From positions 71,253,932 to 71,317,931 of the forward strand of contig CM046451.1 of NCBI GenBank assembly GCA_025506515.1: a stretch of DNA of 64,000 nucleotides, read 5' to 3'. Numbering within the stretch: position 1 is the first letter of the stretch; every line of letters starts with the position of its first letter. The position numbers and the translations under genes were made by a program. This DNA comes from Flaveria trinervia. Taxonomy: Eukaryota > Streptophyta > Magnoliopsida > Asterales > Asteraceae. The notes below the pieces were generated by a model that was not told the DNA's origin, did not search any database, and saw only the letters and a program-made list of their open reading frames with translations. Positions 1 through 11,447 of the stretch are shown here, piece by piece.

Positions 1-347
1 TAATGCGGATGAACAAATACTTGTGCGCATTTGGTTGGTCATCCGCATTTGTCAATGCGGATGATCAAAGTCTTGTCCGCATCTTCTTTTGTTCTTCCGC
101 ATTAGTCAATGCGGAAGAGTAACTTGTTCTTCAGCATAAGTATTATGTCTTCCGCATTAGTTAATGCGGAAGAGTAAACACTTGTCCGCATTCGATTTTT
201 TTCTTCCGCATTGACTAATGCGGAAGATAGCACTCATTATTTTTCTTGTAGATCTTCATCCGCATTGCATCTTGGACTTGTGGGATTCCAGCTGAACAAT
301 CATCAATTCACCCATTGAGTTGGCATGTATGATCCTTTCAAGGTGCA
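1..347 (-). repeat. 3' LTR of element A, partial
   Basis: The sequence matches 20040-20386 almost base for base and ends with the same GGTGCA-type terminus. The window starts inside the palindrome array of the LTR, so the part carrying the TATA box is missing here. Repeated words are TCCGCATT and AATGCGGA, often facing each other across 4-6 bases. Confidence 0.95.
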
Positions 348-365
348 ACAATACTCCTCCTAAGG
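348..365 (-). other. Polypurine tract of A
   Basis: On the minus strand a purine-rich run (CCTTAGGAGGAG) lies a few bases before the 3' LTR. This is the expected position of the primer for plus-strand DNA synthesis. The A2 counterpart (61562-61579) has the cleaner form with five consecutive G. Confidence 0.75.
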
Positions 366-486
366 ATTATACAACCTAGTTTTCCTCAATGTTTAGGAGG
401 TGATTGCTGTTGTGAAGATTCAGCTGGGTCTTCAGGAGGTAGTATGAATGCAGCTTTGGTGGGATCCAGAATGGGCTTGATCATGT

Positions 487-2054
487 TTAATCAGTTACTT
501 CTGACATCCTGTCTCTACTCAGCACATGTATTTTCATTTTGCTCATGTTATAGATGGCTTCCATTGGTAACTTTTTCAGAGAGATAGGTTCCCATATGCA
601 GATTATGGAAAGACCATCTCTATGAATCAATAAACTCCCTCCCACATCCACTTCAAGCTTAACAATGTTTTCAAGTTGCAGTGGTGTTTTCTTCTTCCTT
701 CTTTTGTCTCTTTTAATCTTTATTCTATCATAGGCAAGTTTCAACAACTTGATGCATTTTAGAAAGAAGTGCATGTCTTGTTCACCCAATTTGTTGTTTA
801 ATTCCCTGAAGTGCCTGGTATAAATGTAGTGGATGTATGATTCATCAAGTAATCTTACTTCATATCCACTAAAAAGTTTGATGTCAGCTCCTTCTTTTCC
901 TCCCCACTTCCTTTCTATCACCAGCTCATAGGTTTTCTCATCATAGTACACATTTGAGATGGGAGTGGAAGAATGAGTACCAGACATTACTTTCCTCTTC
1001 AATGACTCAGTTGGCTTTACCTTCAACTCAGGGAATACATTTTCTTATGCTTCTACCTTTTTCTTCTTATCCAGGGGATTGACAAAAGTTTTATCTTTTC
1101 TTAAGCAAATTGTCTTTAATGAATTGAAGTTTTTTCTCCTTTTGAACATCTTAAGTATATTCTCAAATTCATATCCCCTGAACATAACTGCATGATTGAT
1201 CAGTTCAAGTTGAGCTAGCTCCTTCAAATCATGAATCTCAAGGGCATTTACTAGAGCTGAGTACTCTGTAAAGAATTGTACTAGCCCTGAGATTCTCTTC
1301 ACCATGAACATGTTCCATGTGCTATCATACTTCCATGCTATTATCTTCTGATCTATCTTCCCCTTGGGAGTGGACACCCATCTGATCAGTTCAGCAGTAG
1401 TTAGTCCTTCTTGCAGCTTCAACTGAGATGGTTCTGCAAACCATTCAGGGTATTTATAGAGCAGTGGGGCAAGTAGTTCTTGGTCTTTTATGTTCAACAG
1501 CATGTCTTCAGCTGACACTCTGCTTCTGGGTTTGGTCCTTGTCAACTCTTCTTCCAATTTCTTGAGTTTATCTTTCTTTTCATTGAGCATTGAAGTATTG
1601 CAGCCCTTAAAGAATTTGTCTTCATGTTGGCAATTTTTCTTTTTGTGAATCCCTAACTTGAGAGATATTCCTTCATTTCCTTATCAGACATGTTATAAGG
1701 ATCAGGAAATAATGATTCATGGGATGAGGTTGATTTCTTTATTTGTGACAGCTTTTGTAGGGTACCCCTTCTTGGCAGTGGAATTTCATACCTTGTGGAT
1801 TTCTTCAGAGATGAGTCTTTATGTTTTGGAGTGTCCTTTGTCATTGTCTTCTCATATTCAGTGTCTATTGTTGGATCAAGCAACAATTTCACTTTCTCTT
1901 CCTCCTCTTTCATTCTCTCATAAGTCATTGCAAACAATTCATCAGGATCATAGCCTTGATTGATCAAAAACATGGCTTTAATCATCAAGTCATTAGTTTG
2001 AGCTTTGGTTACCATGTCTTCTACTGACTGTTCTTCTTTAATAGGACTGTCCAT
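487..2054 (-). pseudogene. C-terminal half of the A 3' accessory ORF
   Basis: Three minus-strand blocks (2054-1653, 1590-1045, 1026-487) form a lysine- and glutamate-rich protein of unknown function. The last two share one frame and are parted by a single TAA near 1045. A frameshift lies between 1653 and 1590. The A2 copy at 63233-62106 reads through most of the same region in one 375-codon frame, which shows these are breaks and not gene borders. No enzyme motif, signal peptide or membrane segment is visible, so calling it an envelope gene is not supported. It is the downstream ORF of a SIRE-like layout and probably had its own expression signal (see 4952-5690). Confidence 0.75.
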
Positions 2055-2234
2055 TAGAACATCCTTTTTAACTTCATACTAATCAGCAATTTCTCCTTCT
2101 TCTAAATCAATTGCTCTAGCTAACTTTTTCAACTGAGCTTCTGCCTGCTCATGTTCTTCCAAAAATTCAGCAATTGCTCCTAAACTTCTTGGGTCATCTT
2201 TTTGTTTCTTTGATGGTTCTTCTTTAGTTATTGG

Positions 2235-3834
2235 TCACTTGCCTTTAGCTTTTTCAGTCAAATACTTCCTCTTTCGTGAGTAAATTTGAAGTTGAGGGCT
2301 AGAGGTTTCAGTTTGATCTTCTGGTTCAGGGACCTTTTCAGGTGTACTTGGGTCTTCATCCTTCATTTCACTTTGTTCAGTTACAGTTTCTTCTTTCCTT
2401 TCTTGTTCATATCTTTCTTTTAGTTCTTCTTTTTGTTCTTTAGTTAATGATATGGCAGAGACAATTTGCAGAGTTAATTCCTTTTCCAATGGCACTGGTG
2501 ATTTGGGAATAAAGATAATAGGCTCTGCCTTAGTTCTTTGATTGTTTATGAATTCCCAGAAATCATCATCAACGCTGAATTGTTTAGAAGCAAAACTATC
2601 CAAAGCACTGAAGAGTTCTTCAAATTCACCCTTCTCTGAGTCTGAATAACCAGTGTTTCCAGAATACACTACCATGTCTAGGCTCTGGTCTTTGATCTCA
2701 GTTTGACCTTCAACATCTACTTGTTCTTCATTTTCCTCTATTAAATTGTTGTCCTCATCATCAACCTTTTCTTCTTTTTCTTTCTCATCATCATTCTTCA
2801 TATTAGTTTGTTTGATCATCATTTCAAGCTCGGAAATTCTTTTGTTCTTGCTCTCAATTTCCTTTTCCGGTTTTAAGATGATATCAGCTTGTTCTTCTAT
2901 GATGTTTTCTTGTTCCTCCATTGCAATAGTTTGTATTTCAAGAGTGTCTATATGTCCATTCACTTATTCTCTTGAGTGTTTTAGTGCAGCTTTTAAATTT
3001 TCAATCTCTTTGTCTTGTTCTTTTCTTTCAACTGCATATTTTTCTTTGAGATCATTCAATTCACTTTCTTTTTCATCCAGTTCCAGGATTCTCTCATTGA
3101 TGATTCTCTCCTGTTTAAAGTTCTTTCCATCCTTTCTACTTTGAGTAACAACTCAGTTATTAATTCATCTTTTTCATTAGGCCTATTGATGTTTGATTCA
3201 ACATAGCTCTCTAAAGGAGCAGCCTCAGAAGGTTCATTCACAGCTTTGGTTTGATCATGATGATCCTCCTTATCAGAAGATGATTTTGATGATTTGGATG
3301 CACTTGTTGATCCTTCTGGTTCAGCAGGGTGATCAAGTGATGATGGTAAAGGTTGGTAAGGAGGAATACGTGATTGGTGTGGTGATATTGGAGATTGATG
3401 ATGTGGTGATATAGGTGTAGGTTGAGTGGTCATTGGGGGTGTTTGTTGTGGTGATGGAAGTGATGATGGTTGAGGTAATGTTTGAAGAGATGGTTGTGTA
3501 GAAGGTTGTGGTATTTGTTGTGGTGATGGCATTGGTGATGGTATTGGGGATGGTATTGGTGATGGTATTGGTGATGTTAATGGTCATGGTATTAGTGATG
3601 GTTGTGGAGTTGGTTGAGCTATTGGTTGTGGAGGTGGTTGTGCTATTGGTTGTGGAGGTTGTTGTGCTTGACCTGCTTGGTGTATTTGTTGAAGCATCTA
3701 AGGAAGAAGGGGTGAAGGGGCACTACTGTAGAAGTTCCTTGGGTCCTTCTTGTTGATGTACTTATAGGATCTTGCATCATGATGAGGAATGTTAAGTACA
3801 GGTCCTTCATTAACAATGTCATGAAAAGATTCAT
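2235..3834 (-). pseudogene. Middle of the A 3' accessory ORF: proline-rich, then acidic and coiled-coil
   Basis: Minus-strand blocks 3834-3643, 3532-3056 and 2963-2235 belong to the same broken ORF. The first two are rich in proline, glutamine, serine and threonine with short P-Q-Q and P-S repeats. The last begins with a heptad-like segment of glutamate, lysine, isoleucine and leucine, then becomes strongly acidic. At DNA level 3360-3660 is a GGTGATGG/GGTTGTGG-type simple repeat, so several frames are open by composition. Function is unknown. A disordered linker plus coiled coil is the safest description. Confidence 0.6.
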
Positions 3835-4491
3835 TGATTAGACAATGAATGAATCTGGGGTTAGTAGAAACTTGTATCTCAACCCTTCTTAATGCTGGAG
3901 ATTAGGCCATTGAATACATATGTAGACATGTTAAACCGTCTGTTGGTGCAGAAAGCACAGATTGCAGAAGATGTGAGGACTGGACTGTCATTTCATCATG
4001 TTTTCCTTTTAGACAGACAATGTTGGAACATATGAATTAGGAATCTCCAAGGCAGATCCACTAATCTTTTGACTATCTGTTTGGCTTCATAGCTCCCTTC
4101 ATAACCAATTTCAGAGAAAAATGTGGTTATCTCCTCATCATCCAACTCAAGAGGATCATTTGTATTATCATTGAATTACAGACATCTTCTAACTGATTCT
4201 TCTGTGATCCTCAGAGTGAGTTCAGTGTTGATCTTGCCAGTTAGAGTTTTCACTCCATCCTCTTCAACCACTTTCAGCTGATTCCCAGAATGACTTGATG
4301 GCATTCTCGTAGATTGTTGGTCTTACTGTCATGGCATATGCTACCCTTGTGGTAGATAAGAATCTTATCATATCTCTGAGACCTTCGGCTTCAGGCACAT
4401 CAGGGTTTAGATAACCGCTGACGTTATGGAGCTTGCTCCATGTAAGGTTTGCCATGTAATCTGCACAAGAGACATGTGTGTTAGTTATCAA
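3835..4491 (-). pseudogene. N-terminal conserved domain of the A 3' accessory ORF
   Basis: The block 4491-4264 (75 codons) contains the segments WSKLHNVSGYLNPDVPEAEG and LRDMIRFLSTTRVAYAMTVR and is open up to a stop. In-register coding resemblance (for example DLPWRFLIHMFQHCLSKRK) continues down to about 3990 through stops. This is the most ordered-looking part of the accessory protein, and I recall similar text only in plant retrotransposon proteins of unknown function. The true start lies upstream. A splice-acceptor-like TCTCTTGTGCAG precedes the block on the minus strand, so an intron in the leader is possible. Confidence 0.6.
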
Positions 4492-4951
4492 TTTTGACTT
4501 TGATTTTGCATTGATTTGTTATATGACTTTGATTTGTTTCACAATTTTCTTTTTCACATTGCTCTGTTTTTCTCAGTAAACATGGTTATCATGGTTTTCA
4601 ATATCAGTTGAATTCCTATCAATTTGCATGTTTATTGACATCGAAAATGTGTATTACATCACATTAATGAGTTTGATTTTAGTGTTCTTCAATAATTTTC
4701 TGGTTCATTGTTCGATTTAGGGTAAAAGTTCGAGACTTAGGTTTTGGTTTCAAAATCTGTTGAAGTTATACCTTATCTTCGAAAAGACTGTGGTTCTGAA
4801 TCGATGACAAGAATGTTTAAAGATGAAACACAACAAAATCTTTGAATGTGTGTGATGATGATGATGATTGATGGTGGTGTACTGTAGTTTGGCGCTCTTC
4901 TCACTGTAAGTTCTCTCAAATTTGAAAAGTATTAAATGACCTATTCAAATT

Positions 4952-4962
4952 CCTTTAAATAG
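4952..4962 (-). promoter_or_regulatory. TATA-like box upstream of the A 3' ORF
   Basis: The minus strand reads CTATTTAAAGG here. It lies just after the 5019-5690 repeat block and about 460 bases before the first recognisable accessory-ORF codons. The arrangement copies that of the A LTR, where the palindrome array is followed by TATAAATAG. The match to a TATA box is imperfect. Confidence 0.45.
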
Positions 4963-5018
4963 TCAAATAATACAATTTGAAAAATTTTATAAGTTTACAA
5001 GCAGATACAGTCAACACT

Positions 5019-5690
5019 GTAGCAAATGCGGAAGGTTAATTTGTTTAATTTTGATCATCCGCATTTGTTGGCTGTAGCAAATGCGGAAGACAAACTTTTG
5101 ACATGGACAGTCCGCATTTGACTTCATTTGATCATCCTCATTTTTGACTGTAGCTAATGCGGAAGATTTAATTTTTGACTGAATTACTCTACTGTTACTA
5201 ATGCGGAAGTTTTGTTTCTTAATTTTTATTCTATCCGCATTTGTGTACTGTTGTAAATGCAGAAGTTTAAACTTGAAATTTTGGTTGTCCGCATTTGTGT
5301 ACTGTTGCAAATATGGAAGTTAAACTTGAAATTTTGGCTGTCCGCATTTGAGTTGTAGTAAATGTGGAAGAACATTGTAACAAATTCGGTTGAATGGCTT
5401 GTTTTACCATATCCGAATATGTACAGTAACAAATGCGATAGAACAAATTCCATTTGTATAACTACAAATGCGGTTGACAAGTCAACACATCACTGTATCA
5501 AATGCGATAGAGACCTGTTCATACGCATTTGTTAACTGTATCAAATGCGGTAGAGTAAACTTCACATTCACTTCACACACTAATGCGGTAGGGTAAAATC
5601 ATTGTCCGCATTAGTTGCACTTCAAAAATTATTGTCACCTGCATTAGTTACATGTATGGGTTACCTTCACCCGCATTAACTAATGCACTT
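5019..5690 (-). repeat. Internal array of the A LTR words TCCGCATT / AATGCGGA
   Basis: About 20 copies of AAATGCGGAAG, TCCGCATTTG and close variants, in both orientations, occur in 670 bases. The same words build the array of the A LTR (19932-20306). The block is not a displaced LTR, because it lacks LTR ends and the order of copies differs. It sits between pol and the 3' accessory ORF, directly upstream of that ORF. A similar arrangement exists in elements F and E with their own words. Confidence 0.8.
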
Positions 5691-6987
5691 ACATGCATTA
5701 CCTTTTGAACTTAATCAAAAGTTAATGTGATTGAATTGATTATTCATCTTATGAAGACGTGTCCTTGATTGATTTTTCTTATGAAGTTGGCTGTTGAAGT
5801 TGTCAATTTTTGCTTGGATTGACTTGTATGTTATAACTAATACAAGTTTCCTAATTTTGACAGATTTTGGGCTTATCATGCTTCTAAGAATCTGCATAAG
5901 CTGAGATATAATGGTATGATTTATTGCAACGACACCAACTAAAATTCTTTTTGTTTTGTTTTCAAAATTGAGTTAATAAACAAAAATTTGAACTTCCTCA
6001 AAAATTTTAAATTACTCCCCCTAAAGTTTATGTCCACATTTGGAGAGAAACTTTAAAGATTTTAAAAGTTTTGAATATTATTTTGATTAATATTAATAAT
6101 GAAGAGAAAAATCTCTTTGTAGGGATCATATCACTCTTTCATTACACATGTGCATCCTTTATGATTAAATGGACATGATTATGAACTTGAAGATTGAAGG
6201 TATGTTTGTCCTCTTAAGCTCATACCTGGTTGATATTTTGATGCAATTGACTTTTTCATATCACTTTGTAAGGATCATATCACTCTTTCATGTCTACCTC
6301 ACACACATAAGCATGGAATGATCAACCCTCCTTATACAATGCATGGTAGAACTTTGTCACAACTTTTCTTACCAGGTTACTTAAGTCATGAGATCTCATG
6401 TTCACTGATCCTCATTGGGATTCTTTTAATTTGATCCTTTTTCATGTTGATCCTCATTGGGATCTTTTCACTTCACTTTGGAAGGTGATCCATGATAGGA
6501 TTCTTTTGTTCATTCACTTGGAATGTATTACTTTGTTGACTCATCCAATTTTGGATGTGTTCCACATTGGGAATCTTTTGGATCCTGACATCTGTACTAT
6601 ATGCAAGTTTCATCAGGTCTTTGCTCAGCAAAACAAAGATGAAACAAGATGTGGTGAAAGAGATTCATAAAGTATCATTACCTGGTATGTTTAGGTTACT
6701 ACACACACATGAATTCAGATAAGCCAATACATACCTGTACTTTGTGATGAGTATTTCACAATTGAATATGTCTTTAATTCATCACTGCATGTATCTTTTC
6801 TTCCAAGTTGAGCCTACCAACATATCTGGTAAGTCATTTCAGTCTTTTACATTTTGAAATTAAGCACGGTGAATGATATAACGACTGTAATTATATCATT
6901 TCCCTATATTCTTTTCTTCAAAAGAGTTGATATCTTTTTGTGGTTTTTCTGATGTTTTAAAATATTTTTGATGTTTTTCATATTTTT
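5691..6987. other. Non-coding interval between A pol and the internal array
   Basis: No convincing coding region is present. The stretch is AT-rich. It holds two copies of GGATCATATCACTCTTTCAT (near 6124 and 6271) and several copies of GATCCTCATTGGGAT (near 6408 and 6449). It also contains a purine-rich stretch on the minus strand at 6014-6025. The short ORFs seen here have no resemblance I recognise. Confidence 0.6.
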
Positions 6988-7539
6988 TTACTCAAGGTTA
7001 ATCATGCCAATTGACTGAACCAGAAATTCAAACCTACTAGGTTCAAAGGCCTTGGTAAACAAATCAGCTAATTGATTTTCTGTTGGTACATGAATCAATT
7101 TGATTAAACCCTTTTCAGCATAGTATCTCAAAAAATGATATCTAATTTCAATATGTTTTGTTTTTGAGTGCTGAACTGGATTATTAGTTATAAAGACAGC
7201 AACTGTGTTGTCAATAGAAATTGGTGTATGCAAAAAGTTAAAACCATAATCAAGCATCTGGATTTGAATCCAGAGAACTTGAGAGCAACATGCTGAAGCA
7301 GCAATATACTCAGCTTCGGCTGTGGACACAGACACATTTGTTTACATCTTGCATTTCCAGGATACTAGTCTGGGACCAAGAAATTGACAACTGCCAGAAG
7401 TGAATTTTCTATTGAAGTTGCATCCTCCATAATCACTGACTGTGTAGGCATAGAGATTAAATTCTCCTTCCTTTGGATACCATAATCCGAGAGCTGGTTT
7501 GCCCTTCAGATATCTGAATATCCTCTTGACTGCGTTCAC
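6988..7539 (-). pseudogene. RNase H domain of A pol
   Basis: Blocks 7539-7342 and 7335-6988 read as the Copia RNase H that degrades RNA in RNA-DNA hybrids during reverse transcription. Visible landmarks are RIFRYLKG, the SDYGGC segment (usually SDYAGC), STAEAEYIAA and KTKHIEIRYHFLR. A stop around 7338 splits the domain. The protein ends at 6988, which marks the end of pol. The next coding region is the accessory ORF more than 2 kb downstream. Confidence 0.88.
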
Positions 7540-7545
7540 ATGTGA

Positions 7546-8452
7546 TTATTTTGGATCAGCTTGATATCTAGCATACACACAAACACCAAACATAATGTCA
7601 GGCCTACTGGCTGTTAGATACATAAGTGAACCTATCATTGATCGATAGTGAGTTTGATCCACTGATTTGCCTTCAGGGTCAGGTCCAATCTTCACTTTAG
7701 TATCTACAAGAGTTCTAATAGACTGACAGTCAGCAAAGTGGAATTTCTTCAGCATGGTTTCTACATATTTTGATTGATTGATGAAGATTCCATCTGCTGT
7801 TTGCTGGACTTGCACCCCCAAAAAGTATGTGAATTCCCCCATAGCACTCATTTGAAACTTTGAATGCATAAGATCTTCAAATTCTTTGAAGAGTTGTTTG
7901 TTTGTCGAGCCAAATATAATGTCGTCCACGTAGATCTGGACTAACATGTATTTTCCACTATTCTTCTGAAGAGAGTCTGATCAATCTTTCCTCTTTCATA
8001 CCCATGTTCAAGAAGAAAGGATGATAGAGTCTCATACCACTTTCTTGGAGCTTGATGAAGACCATACAAAGCTTTGTCAAGCTTGTACACTCTGTGAGGG
8101 AAATCTGGATCTTCAAAGCCAGGTGGTTGACTTACATAGACTTCTTCAGCAATCTTTCCATACAAGAAGGCACTCTTTACATCCATTTGATAAACAGTAA
8201 ATTTCATTGACGCAGAATATGCGAGAAAGATTATGATTGCTTCTAGTCTGGCAACAAGAGCAAACACCTCGTCGTAGTTAATTCCTTCTTCCTGAGTGTA
8301 TCCCTGTGCCACTAGTCTTGCTTTATTTCTGATGACTATCCCTCTATCATCAGTCTTGATCCTGTACAACCATCTGGTACCGATAGGGTATTGTCCTTCG
8401 AGAAGATCTACCGGCTGCCATACTTCCGTTTCTTGAATTGGAGCAATTCTTC
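7546..8452 (-). pseudogene. Reverse transcriptase domain of A pol
   Basis: Blocks 8369-7941 and 7947-7546 carry the Copia reverse transcriptase. Landmarks are ARLVAQGYTQEEGINYDE, YQMDVKSAFLYGK (usually FLNG/FLYG), ALYGLHQAPRKWYE and the catalytic YVDD followed by IIFGST. The block junction near 7944 is a small frameshift just ahead of YVDD. The N-terminal part before 8369 overlaps the end of the integrase linker frame. The active-site aspartates are still encoded, but the protein could not be made intact. Confidence 0.9.
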
Positions 8453-9835
8453 CTACATTGCTTCAATCCAACTAATGTCTTGAAGCGCCTTTTTGATGTT
8501 TTTGGGTACTGTTTGACATAGAAAGCATGAGAACAAATAGATGTTTGCAATACTTAACTTGCTTCTTGTCACCCTCTTATTAAGATCACCAATAATGGTT
8601 TCAACGGGATGATTCTCGTGTATTCTTGTGGTGGGAATGGTGTCACCAACAATAGTTACATCAAGATTGACATTCAGTTCATTATGGTCAGAGGCACAAT
8701 CATCTTGTATTGTTGTTGAATTATGAAGATTGTCAACTTCTGTTTCAGTAACTGCTACATCTTTAGCAACACTGAGGTTGCTTGCATCATTTGAAGTACC
8801 TTGAGTTTCTTCTGGATGAGAAGCCTGTTTTTGATTTCTGATCTCATGTGACAAGTCATCTAAGTGAGATGGTACCAAGCTGGGACCTTCTTCAGAAGAA
8901 ACACTAAGGTTTTGTGACAAGTGTCTGATGGGACCAGCTTGAAGAGGAACATCTTCATTCATATGTTCATCACATGTGGGTGGAATCAATGGATAATTTT
9001 CTCTTCTTTCTATAGTTGAGGAAGTATCACCTGAATGTATATTTCCTGCATCAGACAAGTGAAATTGGTCAAATGATTTAGTAAAAGTGTCAATATCAAA
9101 CAACCAATCAGGACCATTTGTAGATTTGGGAAATGAATGTTCCTTGAATTGAACATTTGTGGATTCATCAATAATGTTCAGTCTAGGATTGAACACTCTA
9201 TAAGCCTTTGAGATGGAAGAATAACTTACAAAAAATGCTTGATCAGACTTAGATGAAAATTTTCCCAAATGATCACGGGTGTTTAATATTGAGAATGGAC
9301 AACCAAATGATTTGAGGAATCCAATAAATGGTTTCCTATGAAATATCAGTTCATAAGGTGTCATGTTACTTTCTTTAACAATCAGAGTTCGATTTTGCAC
9401 AAAGCACGATGTGTTAACTGCTTCTGCCCAGAAGGTGATTGGCAGTTTAGCATCGGCTAGCATAGTTCTTGCTGCTTCAATCAGTGTTGTATTTCGCCTT
9501 TTAGCTACCTTATTTTGTTGAGGAGTTCTAGTTGCACTGAATTGATGAGCAATGCCTTTGGTTGCATAAAAGGAACTCATATTTTATTTTTGAACTATGT
9601 ACCATTATCATTCTTATTATTTTGACTTTGAGATCAAGTTGATTTTCAATTTTAGTAATAAAGTCTTGAATGATTTGCAATGCTTCATTTTTATGAAGTA
9701 GGAAGAACACCCATGTGAATCGAGAAAAGTCATCAATGATCACTAAACAATATTGTTTCTTTCCCATACTTATTACATGAGTTGGTCCAAACAATCCATG
9801 TCAAGTAACTTCAATGGAGTATTGTTAGTGTTCAC
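8453..9835 (-). pseudogene. Integrase domain of A pol, catalytic residues lost
   Basis: Blocks 9794-9528 and 9580-8453 correspond to the Copia integrase and its linker to reverse transcriptase. The first catalytic region (LFGPT, then IIDDFSRFTWVFFL) is preceded by a one-base deletion near 9798. The second (normally SDNGTEF) reads RNDNGT followed by TAG. At the third, QQNGVxERRN of relatives appears as QQNKVAKRRN, so the catalytic glutamate is lysine. The C-terminal 250 codons form a serine- and aspartate-rich linker ending in ALQDISWIEAM, the usual lead-in to reverse transcriptase. The enzyme is dead for at least three independent reasons. Confidence 0.88.
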
Positions 9836-9952
9836 CACCTTGGTTTTGTGAGACGATTTATGTTGTTTTCCTTTGAGACACACTAAGCATTGATCAATAA
9901 AATTGAATTCCTTTTGAGGAAACCAATTACATGGTTTCCTTTACTAACTTGT

Positions 9953-10453
9953 TCATATTTTAAAGTTAGTGTGCCCCAAACGTCTATGCCAAAGCTGTGA
10001 CTCATCAAATGATACTTTAGACAAAAGACATGTTTCTTCCTTAGGTGATGCAAAACACAGGTTTAAGACATATGTATTATTCTTCCTCGGAGTCTTTAAG
10101 ACAACCCATTCTTTAGGAATCTGAAATCTAGGTTTTAGAATGTAGTAATGAGTGTCTGTAAAGTGAGTGGGATATTTTTTGTCACAGATCTGAGATACGC
10201 TTAGCAGATTGAAATTCAGTTGTTCACAATAGTTCACTCTGTCAAAGATTAGCATCCCATTTGTCACACATCCTTCTCCTGTAATCCTGCCACCTTCTGA
10301 ATCTCCACCGAATGCCATAGTAGTTCCTTTTATGTACTTGAATTATGAAGGAGGGAACGATCTCCAGTCATGTGTCGGGAGCATCCACTGTCTACATACC
10401 ATAGGCTATTAGACCTGTGTGGATGAACCTACAAACAAAAAGAACTAATTAGA
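9953..10453 (-). pseudogene. Protease and pre-integrase domain of A pol
   Basis: From the minus-strand acceptor-like tract (10453-10429) the frame reads WYVDSGCSRHMTG, the Copia aspartic protease active site with DSG intact. A TAA then a frameshift follow near 10320. Block 10318-9953 continues with FGGDSEGGRITGEG, LNFNLLSVSQICDK and LWHRRLGHTN, the start of the zinc-binding region before integrase. The G array inserted exactly upstream of this segment and separated it from the gag-linker part at 16235. Confidence 0.85.
10429..10453 (-). other. Splice-acceptor-like tract between gag-linker stop and protease in A
   Basis: The minus strand reads AGTTCTTTTTGTTTGTAG and then the protease frame. 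The upstream ORF ends AWPPYSN then TAG just before it. The same layout recurs in B (21444-21466), F (54736-54756) and C2 (35739-35762). Confidence 0.45.
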
Positions 10454-11232
10454 TGACAGGATCAGTGATCACAAGTTTGATGTATCAGAATATAAAGCAG
10501 CGGAATACACACACGAATAGACAAATTGTAGCAAGCAAACAATATATGTAAGCGTTAAGATCGCATACGGTTATAGGGAGTGAATATGAATTTCTGATTT
10601 CTAGGAATGTTTATAGATGTAGAATATTTCTAATCAAATCAATCAATCATTCCATTCAATTGCTCATATCACTCTATGATTACAATAGGTTGTCACTCCT
10701 TATATAGAGTGCAACAGTCACTGCTGTTATCACGGAAAGTGACAACTGGCAGATCTGATACAGAAATAACTAAATCTTAACAAACTACTGAAATGTTCAC
10801 AACTACTGAGAACATATCAGCAGGTTAAGTACAAAATATAAAACTACTGATACTACAACGACTGAAGAACAAGCTCTTCAGTCGTTTTACAAAACTACTG
10901 AAACATAAAACATAAAACTACTGATATCACAACTACTGAAGAAGTACTCTTCAGCAGTTGTGACAAACTACTGAGGCTTCAGTACTTGATCTTCAGACTT
11001 TGACCTTCAGGCGTTTCATCAGCTGATGACTTCAGTAGATATCATCAGCTGATGTCTTCAGTCTTTGTCTTCAGACTTTGTACATCAGTTGTTGATCTTC
11101 AGCAGTTGATCTTCAGCTGTTGAAGTCTTCAGTACTTGTCAAACTACTGATGAGGCTTTCAGCAGTTGTTGTGATACCGTGTGGGACTTAGAGATTTTCT
11201 GATCTTGGCTCATTGGTTCTTTTGGTCCAACA
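10454..11232 (-). repeat. G LTR copy 1 (3'-most)
   Basis: It is 779 bases long and starts TGACAGGATC and ends TTTGGTCCAACA. On the minus strand a TATA box (CTATATAAGG, 10698-10707) lies downstream of an array of AACTACTGA, CTTCAGCAGTTG and CTTCAGTACTT words at 10780-11180. One perfect stem is ACGACTGAAGA facing TCTTCAGTCGT near 10858-10885. It differs from copies 2 and 3 mainly by single-base indels. Confidence 0.95.
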
Positions 11233-11247
11233 AACTCCCCCTGAACC
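11233..11247 (-). other. Polypurine tract of G, copy 1
   Basis: The minus strand reads GGTTCAGGGGGAGTT immediately before the 3' LTR, the usual plus-strand primer. The second copy is at 13731-13745 and the F counterpart at 47297-47311. Confidence 0.85.
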
Positions 11248-11447
11248 AATGCAGCCAAAACCTCTAACTTATTTATACTCCCACTTATTGATAGCAAAAA
11301 TGTTGGTCTTTTTCCTTCTTGATCAATAGAGAAGATGACCCATGTACGCTCCGGCCTGGGAAGAACCTCAAATATTGTTTGGCAGAGTATGAATGGGAAC
11401 TCTGTTTTGGGGAACTGGACACAGAGTTGTTATCCCATTCATGAGAT

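Noticed and set aside
3333..3756. Open frames on both strands rich in T/N/I or V/M/L
   Set aside because: They come from a GGTGATGGT-type simple repeat, which leaves many frames open.
487..4491. Calling the A and F 3' ORFs envelope genes
   Set aside because: No signal peptide, membrane segment or cysteine pattern is visible; position alone is not evidence.
5019..5690. Repeat block considered as a CRISPR-like array or a satellite
   Set aside because: Spacing and orientation are irregular, the words equal those of the A LTR, and the genome is a plant.
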